A DNA stretch of 64,000 nucleotides. It comes from Owenia fusiformis. Lineage: Eukaryota > Annelida > Polychaeta > Sabellida > Oweniidae. The notes below the pieces were generated by a model. That model was given only the letters and a program-made list of their open reading frames with translations. It had not been told where the DNA came from and did not search any database. Both the position numbers and the translations under genes were made by a program. The stretch is from the NCBI GenBank assembly GCA_903813345.2, contig CAIIXF020000004.1, positions 29,885,985 through 29,949,984 of the forward strand, read 5' to 3'. Positions 38,260 through 49,640 of this stretch are shown here, piece by piece (position 1 is the stretch's first letter; the number at the start of each line of letters is the position of its first letter).

Positions 38260-40120
38260 ATATACCCCAAAATCATTTTTAAAAGTGCAAGTCACATCTA
38301 CCCCATCAAGTCGCATTTACCCCATGTATATTACTCAGGTTGCGCCTACCCCAGTTTAGGTCACATCTACCCCATCTCAAGTCGCAAATACCCCGGTGGT
38401 GGGGTAGGCGTCCCTTGTCAGGTCACACCTACCCCGCTTGTCGTCCATCTGTTTGTCCGGGCGATAACTCAAATACCGAATCACGGATTTGATTCAAATT
38501 TTATAGGCTTATGCCTTATGGGTGTAGGACCTCTGCTCGAGAAGGAATTTTCAATATGGCCACTGAATTCAAAATGGCCGCCATTTTTCGTAAAAAATGT
38601 AATCTTTAATAACTCAAATACTAGTTTGCGGATTTGGTTCAAATTTTATATGCTGATGCCTAGGGACAAAGGAGTTTCGCACAAAAAGAGATTTTTAAGA
38701 TGGCCGCTTAATTTCAAAATGGCGGCCATTTTTCGTAAAAATATGTAATCTTTGATAACTTAAATACCAGTGAACGGATTTGGTTCAAATTTTATATGAT
38801 GATGCTTAGGGACACAGTAGCTATGTTCGACAAAACATTTTCAAGATGGCCGCTTAATTTCAAAATGGCGGCAATTTTTCGTAAAAAACGTAATCTTTGA
38901 TAACTCAAATACCAGTGAACAGATTTGGTTGAAATTTTATATGATTATGCCTAGGGACACAGTAGCTCTGTTCAAGAAATAATTTTCAAGATGGCGGCTG
39001 AATTTTTAAGATGGCGGCCCAAATTCCTTAAAAAACGTAATCTTTGATAACTCATATACCAGTGAACGGATTTGGTTCAAATTTTATAGGCTGATGCCTA
39101 GGGACAAAGGAGTTTCGCACAAAAAGAGATTTTCAAGATGGCCACTTAATTTCAAAATGGCGGCCATTTTTCGTAAAAATATGTAATCTTTGATAACTCA
39201 AATACCAGTGAACGGATTTGGTTCAAATTTTATATGATGATGCTTAGGGACACAGTAGCTATGTTCGACAAAACATTTTCAAGATGGCCGCTTAATTTCA
39301 AAATGGCGGCAATTTTTCGTAAAAAACGTAATCTTTGATAACTCAAATACCAGTGAACAGATTTGGTAGAAATTTTATATGATTATGCCTAGGGACACAG
39401 TAGCTCTGTTCAATAAATAATTTTCAAGATGGCGGCTGAATTTCAAGATGGCAGCCCAAATTCCTTAAAAAACGTAATCTTTGATAACTCATATACCAGT
39501 GAACGGATTTGGTTCAAATTTTATATGCTGATGCCTAGGGACAAAGGAGTTTCGCACAAAAAGAGATTTTCAAGATGGCCGCTTAATTTCAAAGTAGCGG
39601 CCATTTTTCGTAAAAATATGTAATCTTTGATAACTCAAATACCAGTGAACGGATTTGGTTCAAATTTTATATGATGATTATTAGGGACACAGTAGCTATG
39701 TTCGACAAAACATTTTCAAGATGGCCGCTTAATTTCAAAATGGCGTCAATTTTTCGTAAAAAACATAATCTTTGATAACTCAAATACCAGTGAACAGATT
39801 TGATTGAAATTTTATATTAATATGCCTAGGGACACAGTTTCTCTGTTCAAGAAATAATTTTCAAGATGGCGGCTGAATTTCAAGATGGCGGCCCATATTC
39901 GTAAAAAACATAATCTTTGATAACTCATATACCAGTGAACAGATTTGGTTCAAATTTTATATGATGATGCCGAGTTCACAATGGTATAAACTAACTTTGT
40001 GCCAAATTTCATGCTTCTCTCTCAAAGTGCACAAACATTTCAACATTTACACTAGCTATAATAAGCATAATATGTTTTGTTCGGTGGGATTTGCTACTCC
40101 GTGGAGTTGCTGTTTTTCTA
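38260..40120. repeat. About 146-bp satellite in higher-order units of about 437 bp, within a dispersed element
   Basis: Ten or so subunits share taatctttgataactcaaat, ccagtgaacggatttggttc and caagatggccgcttaatttc. Diagnostic variants (for example agtttcgcacaaaaagag) recur every third subunit, near 38670, 39110 and 39550, giving a period of about 437 bp. The left end (38260-38460) carries repeated 'aagtcgca...tacccc' phrases; the right end (40070-40120) carries ttcggtgggatttgctac. A single degraded unit is at 19640. Lies in receptor intron 6. Confidence 0.9.
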
Positions 40121-40289
40121 GTTGAGGATGGAATGAGAATTTGGTACACTTTCAGTGACAACAAAGAGGAGCAAACGTGTGCTGTTTTCTGCATGAAGTT
40201 TAAGTATCATTTGAATTCAATATTGTACCAGCACTTTGCTGTTCAATTCTCACTGCTACAGTGTTGAAGCAAATGCATTGTAGTATTAC

Positions 40290-40372
40290 CTTCATTGGAG
40301 TTCCATCTTTTTTCCAGTAGAAGAAATTGTATGCATTGCCACTCTCTCTATTGAGTATGGTAACATTATGAC
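40290..40372 (-). CDS. mGluR-like gene, exon 6
   Basis: Acceptor aaattgcag (to 40373), donor atgaag|gtaata. It is 83 bp; the split codon g|gt gives Gly, then HNVTILNRESGNAYNFFYWK and KDGTPMK; phase 1 to 0. The pattern (G-x-[NY]-x-[VI]-x-N...YxYWK) matches the segment of metabotropic glutamate receptors near the end of the ligand-binding domain. The exon start is also the last copy of a 65-bp array extending upstream. Confidence 0.85.
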
Positions 40373-40790
40373 CTGCAATTTATAACATTTAAGGGAAGAT
40401 TTGCCACTCTCTCTATTGAGTATGGTAACATCATGACCTGCAATTTATAACATGTAAGGGAAGATTTGCCACTCTCTCTATTGAGTATGGTAACATCATG
40501 ACATGAATTTATAACATTTAAGGGAAGATTTGCCACTCTCTCTATTGAGTATGGTAACATTATGACCTGCAATTTATAACATTTAAGGGAAGATTTGCCA
40601 TTCTCTCTATTGAGTATGGTAACATCATGACCTGCAATTTATAACATGTAAGGGAAGATTTACCACTCTCTCTATTGAGTATGGTAAATCATGACCTGCA
40701 ATTTATAACATGTTAGGGAAGATTTGCCATTCTCTCTACTGTGTATTATGACCTGCATTTTATAACATGTAAGGGAAGATTTGCCTGACT
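40325..40790 (-). repeat. 65-bp array spanning the exon 6 acceptor, about 7 copies
   Basis: Each unit, on the minus strand, has about 28 bp of intron ending taaattgcag and about 37 bp of exon beginning gtcatgatgttaccatactc. The exon-contiguous copy (acceptor at 40373) is functional; further copies lie at 65-bp steps to 40790, with one acceptor mutated near 40502. The paralogous array at 49680-50168 has the same structure. Confidence 0.92.
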
Positions 40791-40990
40791 GTAACTATCT
40801 GCAGTGCCTAATAGTGACTAACATAATGATGTTAACATGAGCACATACTTCCAGTATGTTTTAAATTTCACTGTGTATGGCATAATTATTTGTTTTAATT
40901 TAGAACTGTATATAAATGTGTATACATTGTCCTGAACTGGGAAAGAATGATCTCTAAATCTTAATATGTGATAGATTCAAAAAATAGTAC

Positions 40991-41283
40991 CGTCAATATC
41001 CTTGAAAGACATATTTCCCAAAATGTCAGTGAAGTTTTTTCCAAATGCTGTGCCAAGTGCTTCACATACAGTTTTGGTTCCTTTCCCACATTTCTTTGTT
41101 AGTCTCTCAGTTGTAGCTATACTAAGAGCATATACTGCATGAATTGTCTGCAGTATGAAAGTGTCTTGGCTATAAGTTGGGAGTTCTGTTACAATCATGT
41201 CAGTTGTACAGTTGGTATTGCAATTGAACATAGCTTTGAAGTACATCTCAGTATGAACACTGCTGGCAGAAGGTTGACCAAAT
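40991..41283 (-). CDS. mGluR-like gene, exon 5
   Basis: Acceptor ctcccgcag (to 41284), donor gacg|gtacta. It is 293 bp, phase 2 to 1, encoding FGQPSASSVHTEMYFKAMFN, CNTNCTTDMI, TFILQTIHAVYALSIATTER and KCGKGTKTVCEALGTAFGKN. The 'A[VI][YH]A[LM]..A' helix followed by paired cysteines (C..G...VC) is characteristic of lobe 2 in class C receptors. Intron 5 (40373-40990) contains the exon 6 array. Confidence 0.88.
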
Positions 41284-41334
41284 CTGCGGGAGAATGAGAA
41301 GTCTATTGAAAGAAACTACATACATGTTTGTCCA

Positions 41335-44030
41335 ACCTAAGTTTTGACATGTTGGTATCAAATGCTTTGGAATTATCACCATATAATGCTATAGTTGTTG
41401 CCTACCTGAGTTTTTACATGTTTATATATCAAATGATTTGGCAGTTCCACCATATAAGGCTATAGTTGTTGCCTACCAAAGTTTTGACATGTGAATATAT
41501 CAAATGCTCTGACAGTATCACCACATAAGGATATAGTTGTTGCTTACCTGAGTTTTTACATGTGTATATATCAAATGATTTGGCAGTTCCACCATATAAG
41601 GCTATAGTTGCTGCCTACCAAAGTTTTGACATGTGAATATATCAAATGCTCTGACAGTATCACCATATAAGGCTATAGTTGTTGCCTACCTGAGTTTTGA
41701 CATATGTGTATCAAATGCTTTTACAGTATCCCCATATAAGGCTATAGTTGTTGCCTACCTGAGTTTTGACATATGTGTATCAAATGCTTTTACAGTATCA
41801 CCATATAAGGCTATAGTTGTTGCCTACCTGAGTTTTGACATAGTGTATCAAATGCTTCGCCAGTATCACCATATAAGGCTATAGTCGTTGCCTACCTAAG
41901 TTTTGACATATTTGTATTAAATGCTTTGACAGTTTCACCATATAAGGCTATAGTTGTTGCCTACCTGAGTTTTGACATATGTGTATCAAATGTCTCGACA
42001 GTATCACCATATAAGGCTATAGTTGTTGCCTACCTGAGTTTTGACATATGTGTATCAAATGCTTTGACAGTATCCCCATATAAGGCTATAGTTGTTGCCT
42101 ACCTGAGTTTTGACATATGTGTATCAAATGCTTTGACAGTATCACCATATAAGGCTTTAGTTGTTGCCTACCTGAGTTTTGACATATGTGTATCAAATGC
42201 TTTGACAGTATCACCATATAAGGCTATAGTTGTTGCCTACCTAAGTTTTGACATATGTGTATCAAATGCTTTTACAGTATCACCATATAAGGCTATAGTT
42301 GTTGCCTACCTAAGTTTTGACATAGTGTATCAAATGCTTTGACAGTATCCCCATATAAGGCTATAGTTGTTGCCTACCTGAGTTTTGACATATGTGTATC
42401 AAATGCTTTGACAGTATCCCCATATAAGGCTATAGTTGTTGCCTACCTGAGTTTTGACATATGTGTATCAAATGCTTTTACAGTATCCCCATATAAGGCT
42501 ATAGTCGTTGCCTACCTGAGTTTTGACATATGTGTATCAAATGCTTTGACAGTATCCCCATATAAGGCTATAGTTGTTGCCTACCTGAGTTTTGACATAT
42601 GTGTATCAAATGTCTCGACAGTATCACCATATAAGGCTATAGTCGTTGCCTACCTAAGTTTTGACATATGTGTATTAAATGCTTTGACAGTATCACCATA
42701 TAAGGCTATAGTTGTTGCCTACCTAAGTTTTGACATATGTGTATCAAATGTCTCGACAGTATCCCCATATAAGGCTATAGTCGTTGCCTACCTAAGTTTT
42801 GACATATGTGTATTAAATGCTTTGACAGTATCCCCATATAAGGCTATAGTTGTTGCCTACCTAAGTTTTGACATATGTGTATCAAATGTCTTGACAGTAT
42901 CACCATATAAGGCTATAGTCGTTGCCTACCTAAGTTTTGACATATGTGTATCAAATGCTTTGACAGTATCACCATATAAGGCTTTAGTTGTTGCCTACCT
43001 GAGTTTTGACATATGTGTATCAAATGCTTTGACAGTATCACCATATAAGGCTATAGTTGTTGCCTACCTAAGTTTTGACATATGTGTATCAAATGCTTTT
43101 ACAGTATCACCATATAAGGCTATAGTTGTTGCCTACCTAAGTTTTGACATAGTGTATCAAATGCTTTGACAGTATCCCCATATAAGGCTATAGTTGTTGC
43201 CTACCTGAGTTTTGACATATGTGTATCAAATGCTTTGACAGTATCCCCATATAAGGCTATAGTTGTTGCCTACCTGAGTTTTGACATATGTGTATCAAAT
43301 GCTTTTACAGTATCCCCATATAAGGCTATAGTCGTTGCCTACCTGAGTTTTGACATATGTGTATCAAATGCTTTGACAGTATCCCCATATAAGGCTATAG
43401 TTGTTGCCTACCTGAGTTTTGACATATGTGTATCAAATGTCTCGACAGTATCACCATATAAGGCTATAGTTGTTGCCTACCTGAGTTTTGACATATGTGC
43501 ATCAAATGCTTTGACAGTATCACCATATAAGGCTATAATTGTTGCCTACCTGAGTTTTGACATAGTGTATCAAATGCTTTGACAGTATCACCATATAAGG
43601 CTATAGTTGTTGCCTACCTGAGTTTTGACATATGTGTATCAAATGCTTTGACAGTATCACCATATAAGGCTATAGTTGTTGCCTACCTGAGTTTTGACAT
43701 ATGTGTATCAAATGCTTTGACAGTATCACCATATAAGGCTATAGTTGTTGCCTACCTGAGTTTTGACATATGTGTATCAAATGCTTTGACAGTATCCCCA
43801 TATAAGGCTATAGTTGTTGCCTACCTGAGTTTTGACATATGTGTATCAAATGCTTTGACAGTATCCCCATATAAGGCTATAGTTGTTGCCTACCTGAGTT
43901 TTGACATATGTGTATCAAATGCTTTGACAGTATCCCCATATAAGGCTATAGTTGTTGCCTACCTGAGTTTTGACATATGTGTATCAAATGCTTTGACAGT
44001 ATCCCCATATAAGGCTATTGTTATTGATCC
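41335..44030 (-). repeat. 69-bp array spanning the exon 4 donor, about 39 copies
   Basis: On the minus strand each unit holds about 55 bp of the exon 4 end (tatagccttatatggggata, then catatgtcaaaactcag) and about 14 bp of intron (gtaggcaacaact). The exon-contiguous donor is at 43962; the array then fills practically all of intron 4. Leftmost units (41335-41640) are most diverged. Unit length 69 leaves long open frames of a 23-residue periodic peptide on the + strand (to 276 codons), which are not genes. In the host frame, reading past the first donor gives CTC AGG TAG, a stop. Confidence 0.95.
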
Positions 44031-44128
44031 AGCTGCTGCTTTTTCAAAGCCATCAACCATGAACTCTGTTTTTCCCCATGTCTCTGTCCCAATGAATACC
44101 AGACCTGTAACGTTGAATTGCCATTTTA
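43963..44128 (-). CDS. mGluR-like gene, exon 4
   Basis: It encodes (phase 1 to 2) KWQFNVTGLVFIGTETWGKT, EFMVDGFEKAAAGSITIALY and GDTVKAFDTHMSKL up to donor ctcag|gtaggc. 'F.W[VI]G...W' and 'AGxITI' match lobe 2 of class C receptors. The start is inferred: the acceptor acaag|ta at 44129 keeps the phase (giving Leu) but has a weak pyrimidine tract; ataatag at 44149 would break the frame with the preceding exon. Confidence 0.8.
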
Positions 44129-44329
44129 CTTGTGCCATTTTGACCAACTATTATGTTAAAACATTAAGACATTAACCATATTGTTTCTCTCTTCAAACCT
44201 TGGAAAACAAACACTTGTTCTTTAAACAACATTAAACATCATAAAAAGACGAACTGTTTTTTAAAGGTAACCCCTTTAAATCTACAATTTCACAGTTGTA
44301 CATTTTGATTATTTCACAATTTTACTCAC

Positions 44330-44474
44330 GTTTGGCACTTATATCTTTCATAAACTTCTGCTTAGCTGCCAGTAATGGTTTAACGATTCCACCTCCCAAA
44401 ACTAAAACTATATCTGACTTCAAAGTACTTTCCATGATTTCTAAAATGATGTCCTCTTCGTTTGACTTAGTTTT
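44330..44474 (-). CDS. mGluR-like gene, exon 3
   Basis: Acceptor cattttag (to 44475), donor aaac|gtgagt. It is 145 bp, phase 0 to 1, encoding KTKSNEEDIILEIMESTLKS, DIVLVLGGGIVKPLLAAK and QKFMKDISAK. 'SDIVLVLGGG' fits the beta-strand that in mGluRs reads ARVVVLFMRS, followed by a helix. Confidence 0.82.
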
Positions 44475-44603
44475 CTAAAATGCAGGAATAATTCTTACTA
44501 AACAGTAATTCCTCAACATTGACTCTATTTTGCTTGAAAATAGTTGTAGGTTTAATGTAATTCATAGAATGGTGAGTAAAATTGAATAAACAAATGCACC
44601 TAC

Positions 44604-44780
44604 ATTAATAGTATGTGTGTCTGATTTCAGAATAAATGTGGATGATACACATCCTCCCTCTTTTTCAAATGTTTCTCTGAACAGCCTTGCCAAGTCTCTG
44701 GGATAAGTTAACTCATCTTCAATGACAATGTGCACATTCATCCAGCCATGACTAATCAACAGGGCTGCAAGAGCAGGGCC
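44604..44780 (-). CDS. mGluR-like gene, exon 2
   Basis: Acceptor atttgtag (to 44781). The donor is taken as aat|gtaggt (44603), because this gives phase 0 and joins exon 3 in frame; a competing aatgtag|gtgcat site four bases downstream does not. It encodes GPALAALLISHGWMNVHIVI, EDELTYPRDLARLFRETFEK and EGGCVSSTFILKSDTHTIN. The 'GW..V.[IV]....Y.......F...' pattern is the start of lobe 2. Confidence 0.82.
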
Positions 44781-45051
44781 CTACAAATGGAAACATTCAA
44801 AGGGTTTATTCTCGAAATGCATTCCTGTATTTGTTCATTTTCAACGCTCTTGTAATTCATGTAATTCACCTTTAATATAGTAATGAGGCGGAGCAATGCC
44901 TCTTGAAAATATGGTTCAAACTCAAAAAATAAAAAGCTCCATTAATTTCATTTTTACTTTTTTACCTCATGAGAATATCCTATTTTATGAAAAATTAAAA
45001 AGATTTCAAAATTTAGTTGTGTTTGAAATATAATGAATAGTGAAAGCTGAC

Positions 45052-45588
45052 CTGCATGTTATCTGATGGTAAAGTCCTCACAAAATATGGGAACCTAGTT
45101 CTGTCACTTAACTGTGGGCTTGTAGCCTGTGGTGCTACTAATACTGTCTTTGTAGTCTTCAAATATTCAGCAACTTTCATAGTTTTGTCACTGTTAGCAG
45201 AACCAACAAATCCAACAACTCGATCAGGGTTGATAAGGGCACCAGTTGAATCATTGACCAACAAAATACCTCCATAAAATTCTTTAGTTAAGTTCAGACC
45301 ACGATCAGCAGATGAACAGTCATCCATAATAATTGCTCCAATTTTGATACCAAGATCTGCAAATTGACCTTTATGCTTGTTAATTTCTGTTAGAGCCAGG
45401 TCAACTGCTTCCATATATTGGTAGCCATATATGTATCTTATGCCTTTACATCCTCCCCATGTAAGGCCCAGCATTACCACAATATACAAATCACCATCTA
45501 TTACAACATAGGTAGGATTAGGTTGGGGTGGGTCAGCAATGGTCATGGACAAAATTGTGACCAGTGAAGTGAGTACGTCTCTCCTCAT
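45052..45588 (-). CDS. mGluR-like Venus-flytrap receptor, exon 1 (predicted secreted, 552 aa overall)
   Basis: Starts at ATG 45588 with a hydrophobic leader (RRDVLTSLVTILSMTIA) suited to a signal peptide, then GDLYIVVMLGLTWGGC, YQYMEAVDLALTEINK, GAIIMDDCSSADRGLNLTKE, PDRVVGFVGSANSDKTMKVA and SPQLSDRTRFPYFVRTLPSD, up to donor atgcag|gtcagc (45051). This follows lobe 1 of metabotropic glutamate receptors: GDL...G..., EA..FA...IN, ILD.CS, V.GVIG, LSD..R..YF.RT.P.D. The eight exons join in a consistent phase to 552 codons plus stop (1659 bp). By family the protein should bind a small amino-acid-like ligand, but with no 7TM it would act outside the cell or as a decoy (inference). The whole gene lies inside ACSL intron 2 on the opposite strand. 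Confidence 0.85.
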
Positions 45589-45600
45589 GATTTCTGACAA

Positions 45601-46400
45601 CTTCCTTTAATAAGAGAAATGAATGATTAATCATATCAGCCTTTTTGCACAGATCATTTATAGTGATTAATGTGGCATGTTTGTATAAATATATACATAG
45701 AAATATTGTGTTTTCAGTTATTATTGCGAACTCACCAATATTTAAGACACTTTCCATTTTTGCAGTGTCATTTTTATGAAATTTATCAAAATATTACATT
45801 TAAGATATGTGAATATCATTTTTATAGAAATTTTTATTTTGAATATACCCAACTTACTGTTCAACAAATGAAATTTTTTTGTTTATTCTCTAAAATATGC
45901 AAATCATTTTGAATCGTACTATCAAAAATCAGATACTGTATCTTACCTATTTATACTATATTTATAGAAAACATCTGGAGATGAAGCAACTTCTCTGATT
46001 TTCTTAACACTCTAGCCAGGATATGACGAGTGAACATACAATAAAATGAACATTTTAATATGTTTGATGTACAACAACTGACACATGTATCTATGCCATA
46101 TATGGAGGTTATGATACTCCCACTTTGAATAAACACAAGGGGCTCACGCTTCACTGGTCATATAGGATGAAAGGAGCACGTAGGTTATCGCAAACAATTT
46201 CAAACGATTCTAACTTGAATTATGAATATTTTCTGATCATGAAGTTCAACATGAGTGTATTTTTAAGATCTATTCATTATCTTCAAGAAAAGAATATATA
46301 ATGATAATTTAGTTAATCAAACCTTAGTGATATTGAAGGGGCATTGGACCAATCAACATACTTTTTCAAAATTGTTGACCTAATTTTCAACAAAAATGCA
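45601..46400. other. 5' flank of the mGluR-like gene
   Basis: AT-rich. The promoter is expected here on the minus strand, but no convincing TATA or initiator could be singled out. No upstream exon recognised; short open frames lack domain similarity. Confidence 0.4.
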
Positions 46401-46404
46401 ACCT

Positions 46405-47650
46405 TTTTATGTCCCCACCACATAGTTTGGGGCCATATTGTCGGCTTAGCTGCGTCTGTATGTCTGTCAGTCTGTCCATCTGTATGTCCGACAGTTTTTC
46501 CTTAACTGCTAGAGATACTATCTTCAAATTTTCAGGGATAACTAATGAGTACATACAGGTGAGGTACAAAAAATTTCGACTCAACACCTACTTCCTCTCA
46601 GCCATTTTGATGTCAAATGCTAAAATCCTTATCTGCAAACATTAAGAAAAACTTGTTCAACTCACTTCATTCTACATCTGATTAGGTTTTGGACCTGTTA
46701 GCTCAGTCATGGCAGCCATTTTTAATGTCTTAAGAAAAGTTGGCACGCGATAATACTTTGTATCATTTTGAATGGTGTTTTTGAGTTTTGATACTTTAGT
46801 AGATACTATTTAGTAGCTTAGTAGTAAATAATTTCAGGTGTACTTTGTTGTCAAAGCCTATGTTAATGTTAACAGTAGTTATATGTGATAATTTTTGTAA
46901 AAAGAAATCTGAATATTTTATTGTCAGCAATTTTGGATTTTTCCATCCTAAAATCTTGTCTGTAAAGTCTTGTATGCGCGTTTTCAGGTGAACTGTTTGG
47001 TAGATCATTCAGGGATGATTTTTAGTATAAAAATCTTGATCTGATTAGTTTTTTGGCATTCCCGGTAAATGTCAAGGCAGCCATCTTGTATTTTCTGTCC
47101 TAAAATCTTGTCTGTAAAGTCTTAGCTACGCTTTTTCAGGTGAACCGTTTGGTTGATCAATTTTAAATTGTGCTGGATAAGCCTCGTCTACTCATTTTCA
47201 GGATAACCATGTGATTGATCAATTTCAAATTTTCAGGGATGATTTTTAGTATGAAAAGCTAGATCTGATTAGTTTTTTGGCATTCTGGATAAATGTTAAG
47301 GCGGCCATTTTGGATTTTCCGTCCTAAAATCGTGTCTGTGAAGGCTTGTCTCAACTGATTGAGGGATCAATTTCAAATTTTTAGGAATGATTCTTAGTAT
47401 GAAAATCTAAAACTAATTACTTTTTCGTCATTCTGCATAAATTTTAAGTTGGCCATTCTGGCTTTTCCGTCCTAAAATCGTCTGTGAAGGCTTGTCTACC
47501 CATTTTCAGGATATCAGTTTGACGGATCAATTTCAAATTTTAAGGGATGATTTATAATATGAAAATCTAGAACTAATTAGTTTTTCGGCATTCTTGGTAT
47601 ATGTTAAGGCAGCCATTTTTTCTTTCATATATGAGCACTCTTTGTAATGG
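46405..47650. mobile_element. Dispersed repeat with tandem 'cggccatttt' modules
   Basis: It begins tgtccccaccacatagtttg, then a (tctgt)-rich head (46445-46495), then five or so diverged modules of about 125-150 bp, each with ttggattttccgtcctaaaa, tgtctgtgaaggcttgtct and atcaatttcaaattttcagg. The layout parallels the 38.5-40 kb element. Non-autonomous; family undetermined. It lies between the receptor gene and its partial duplicate. A short (ta)-rich unique stretch, 47651-47886, follows. Confidence 0.55.
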
Positions 47651-47886
47651 GTTTTAATCTAAATTTCAATTTCAAAAGCACCCTGGGTGCTTTTTACGCC
47701 AAATATGGTAGCTTGTATATATATCCCCATTACCTTAATAATGATTGTTTTAAGATTTTTCATTACTCTGGATAATTGTCATTTATTCAAGAATTATTTG
47801 ACAGCATATTATTATAAATAGGGATGTTTCTCTAAAAGTTTGTTATTGTTGTAGTCTATTTTGTCTCATTGTACAGTAAAACTCCT

Positions 47887-48047
47887 TTATTCCTTGCAGT
47901 TGAAACATTGATATTTGCTCCCAGACACGACACATGCATCACATTTTGTGTATCCTTCATTCCTCATCAGTTGACACTCTGAACACTTTGTGACCAGTTT
48001 CTCCTTTCTACGTAGCTTACATCTTTTACAGTAGTAGCCACATACAT
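47887..48047 (-). CDS. Partial receptor duplicate, exon 8'
   Basis: Near-identical to 25800-25960: the same acceptor (tgctttag), the same cysteine pattern and the same TAA overlapping AATAAA. One visible residue change is H to R (CKRCKLRRKE). The intron to exon 7' is also conserved. Homology between the two copies ends a few bases past the stop. Confidence 0.75.
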
Positions 48048-48169
48048 CTAAAGCACCATGATTAGATTTAATGCAAGTGAAGCGAAATAGAACAAAATAT
48101 GAGTGACTCAAGGCCTTACATACATGTATTGCAATATAAGTAAGCCCCCTGACCTCGCCATGTACATAC

Positions 48170-48266
48170 CTGGACATTCAGACTGTGGCAAAAGGTCGTA
48201 ATAACCCATTGGAAATTTATTATCATCTGCTTCAAAGGATTTACCATCGGAGCCTGAGCTACCAAT
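48170..48266 (-). CDS. Partial receptor duplicate, exon 7'
   Basis: Reads IGSSGSDGKSFEADDNKFPM then GYYDLLPQSECP, differing from exon 7 by about three residues; same length (97 bp), phases and splice sites. Whether it is expressed is unknown, as no exon encoding a ligand-binding domain lies upstream in the window. Confidence 0.75.
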
Positions 48267-48674
48267 CTGAAACAGTGATATTTCCTTAAAAGCAGGTTGT
48301 AAATCTATGATTTACTTGAAATTATGTCACCACCAAAAAGTGGAGACATTGTTATGGTCTCCATTTTTTGTGATGGTGGTTGGTGTCTTGCAGTTGGCAT
48401 CTGTAACAAATTCTGACTTTAAATTTGAGATATGACCTTCAATTACCTCCTCAAGGTAAGAAATCTATAAGCTCTTTTTCAACTTACTTCAAATTGACTA
48501 AATTGTTTCATAAATCATCTACAAGTTCGCAGAAGTTCAAAACGTACTTTGGATTTGACATTTGACCTTTAATATCCTTCTCAAGTTCAAAAAAGGTCAT
48601 TTTTCAACTTGCTTCACATTGCCCATTTTTAATAGTTAATGCCTTGTATACTTATATACTTATTGACACATTCA

Positions 48675-49192
48675 CACTGTTCCACAACTGGATGACTCTA
48701 ACTGCAGTTAGCTTCATTCAAGATGGTTGCCGAGATTCTTTCGTTTTCGATAAACCTCCGATTTCAGCTAAACTAAGTTGAATCTTGATTCCAAAAGTTT
48801 CGCCATGCAAATTAATAAAACTATGATTGTATTCAACCACAAATGAATGCTCTAACACCCATAATATTAGAGAATTTTAAAGAAAACAACTTCACTTAGA
48901 ATGACTCTAACTGAAGTTGATGATCTACGCCATCATGACGTCATCATCAACTTCAGTTAGAGTCATTCTAAGTGAAGCCGTTTTCTTTAAAATTCTCCAA
49001 TATCGCGGTTGTTTGAGCATTTATTTGTGGTTATTTACCATCGTAGCTTTATTAATTTGCATGGCGAAACATTTGGAATCCAGATTCAACTTATTTTAGC
49101 TGAAATCGGAGGTTTATCGAAAACGAAATGATCTCGGCAACCATCTTGAATGAAGCTAACTGCAGTTAGAGTCATCCAGTTGTGGAACAGTG
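48675..49192. mobile_element. Foldback MITE, about 518 bp, 5-bp target duplication
   Basis: The ends cactgttccacaactggatg and catccagttgtggaacagtg are inverses; arms of about 240 bp pair throughout (atcaacttcagttagagtca recurs at the centre). It is flanked by ATTCA on both sides (48670-48674, 49193-49197), a likely target-site duplication. It sits in the intron between exons 6' and 7' of the receptor duplicate. No transposase. Confidence 0.88.
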
Positions 49193-49640
49193 ATTCACTC
49201 TCTAGTTTCTTGAACATGTATTGTAATGACTTCAGTATGAATGAAATGTCCCTTGGTGTTCTGGTCCTGGATTGTGATATTGGTTCTTGATTGGAGGGGG
49301 GGGGGTGTTAGACATTGTTTCTTTTCATGTTAGATCATGGTTTTGGGATATATAGGGTCTACTTTTCTTATGACAGATTTACACTTACAGTTTGCTTTTC
49401 TTGTTGGGTTTCTTTAAAGTTTTTAGTCACCCTTCCCTTTGGTATTTGCGCTTATATATACTAATTGGAGTCATCAACATGCTTTTGCTTTACCAACATA
49501 GTACTTTATTAATATTACTATTTTTACCATTATATTATTTTTGGTGAATTTATAATCAGTGGAAAAAGTACTGCAGCTTTGTTTTGTTTTCTACTTCAAA
49601 TTTTCCGGCATATGTTGTGTCTTAGCATTAACTTTTTTAC

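Noticed and set aside
38206-38748. 180-codon + strand frame
   Set aside because: Lies over the 'tacccc' phrases and the 146-bp satellite; composition is repeat-driven.
44149-44156. Acceptor ataatag as the start of receptor exon 4
   Set aside because: It puts the exon in phase 0, but exon 3 ends in phase 1; the acceptor at 44129 restores the frame, though it is weaker.
41633-44175. Series of + strand open frames up to 276 codons
   Set aside because: Antisense of the 69-bp receptor exon 4 array; a 23-residue periodic peptide with no domain.
44598-44600. Donor aatgtag|gtgcat for receptor exon 2
   Set aside because: Leads to a stop in exon 3; the overlapping aat|gtaggt site keeps the frame.
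45013-45051. Extension of receptor exon 1 past 45052
   Set aside because: A consensus donor and phase-matched exon 2 indicate splicing; the extension reads VSFHYSLYF into intron and lacks family similarity.
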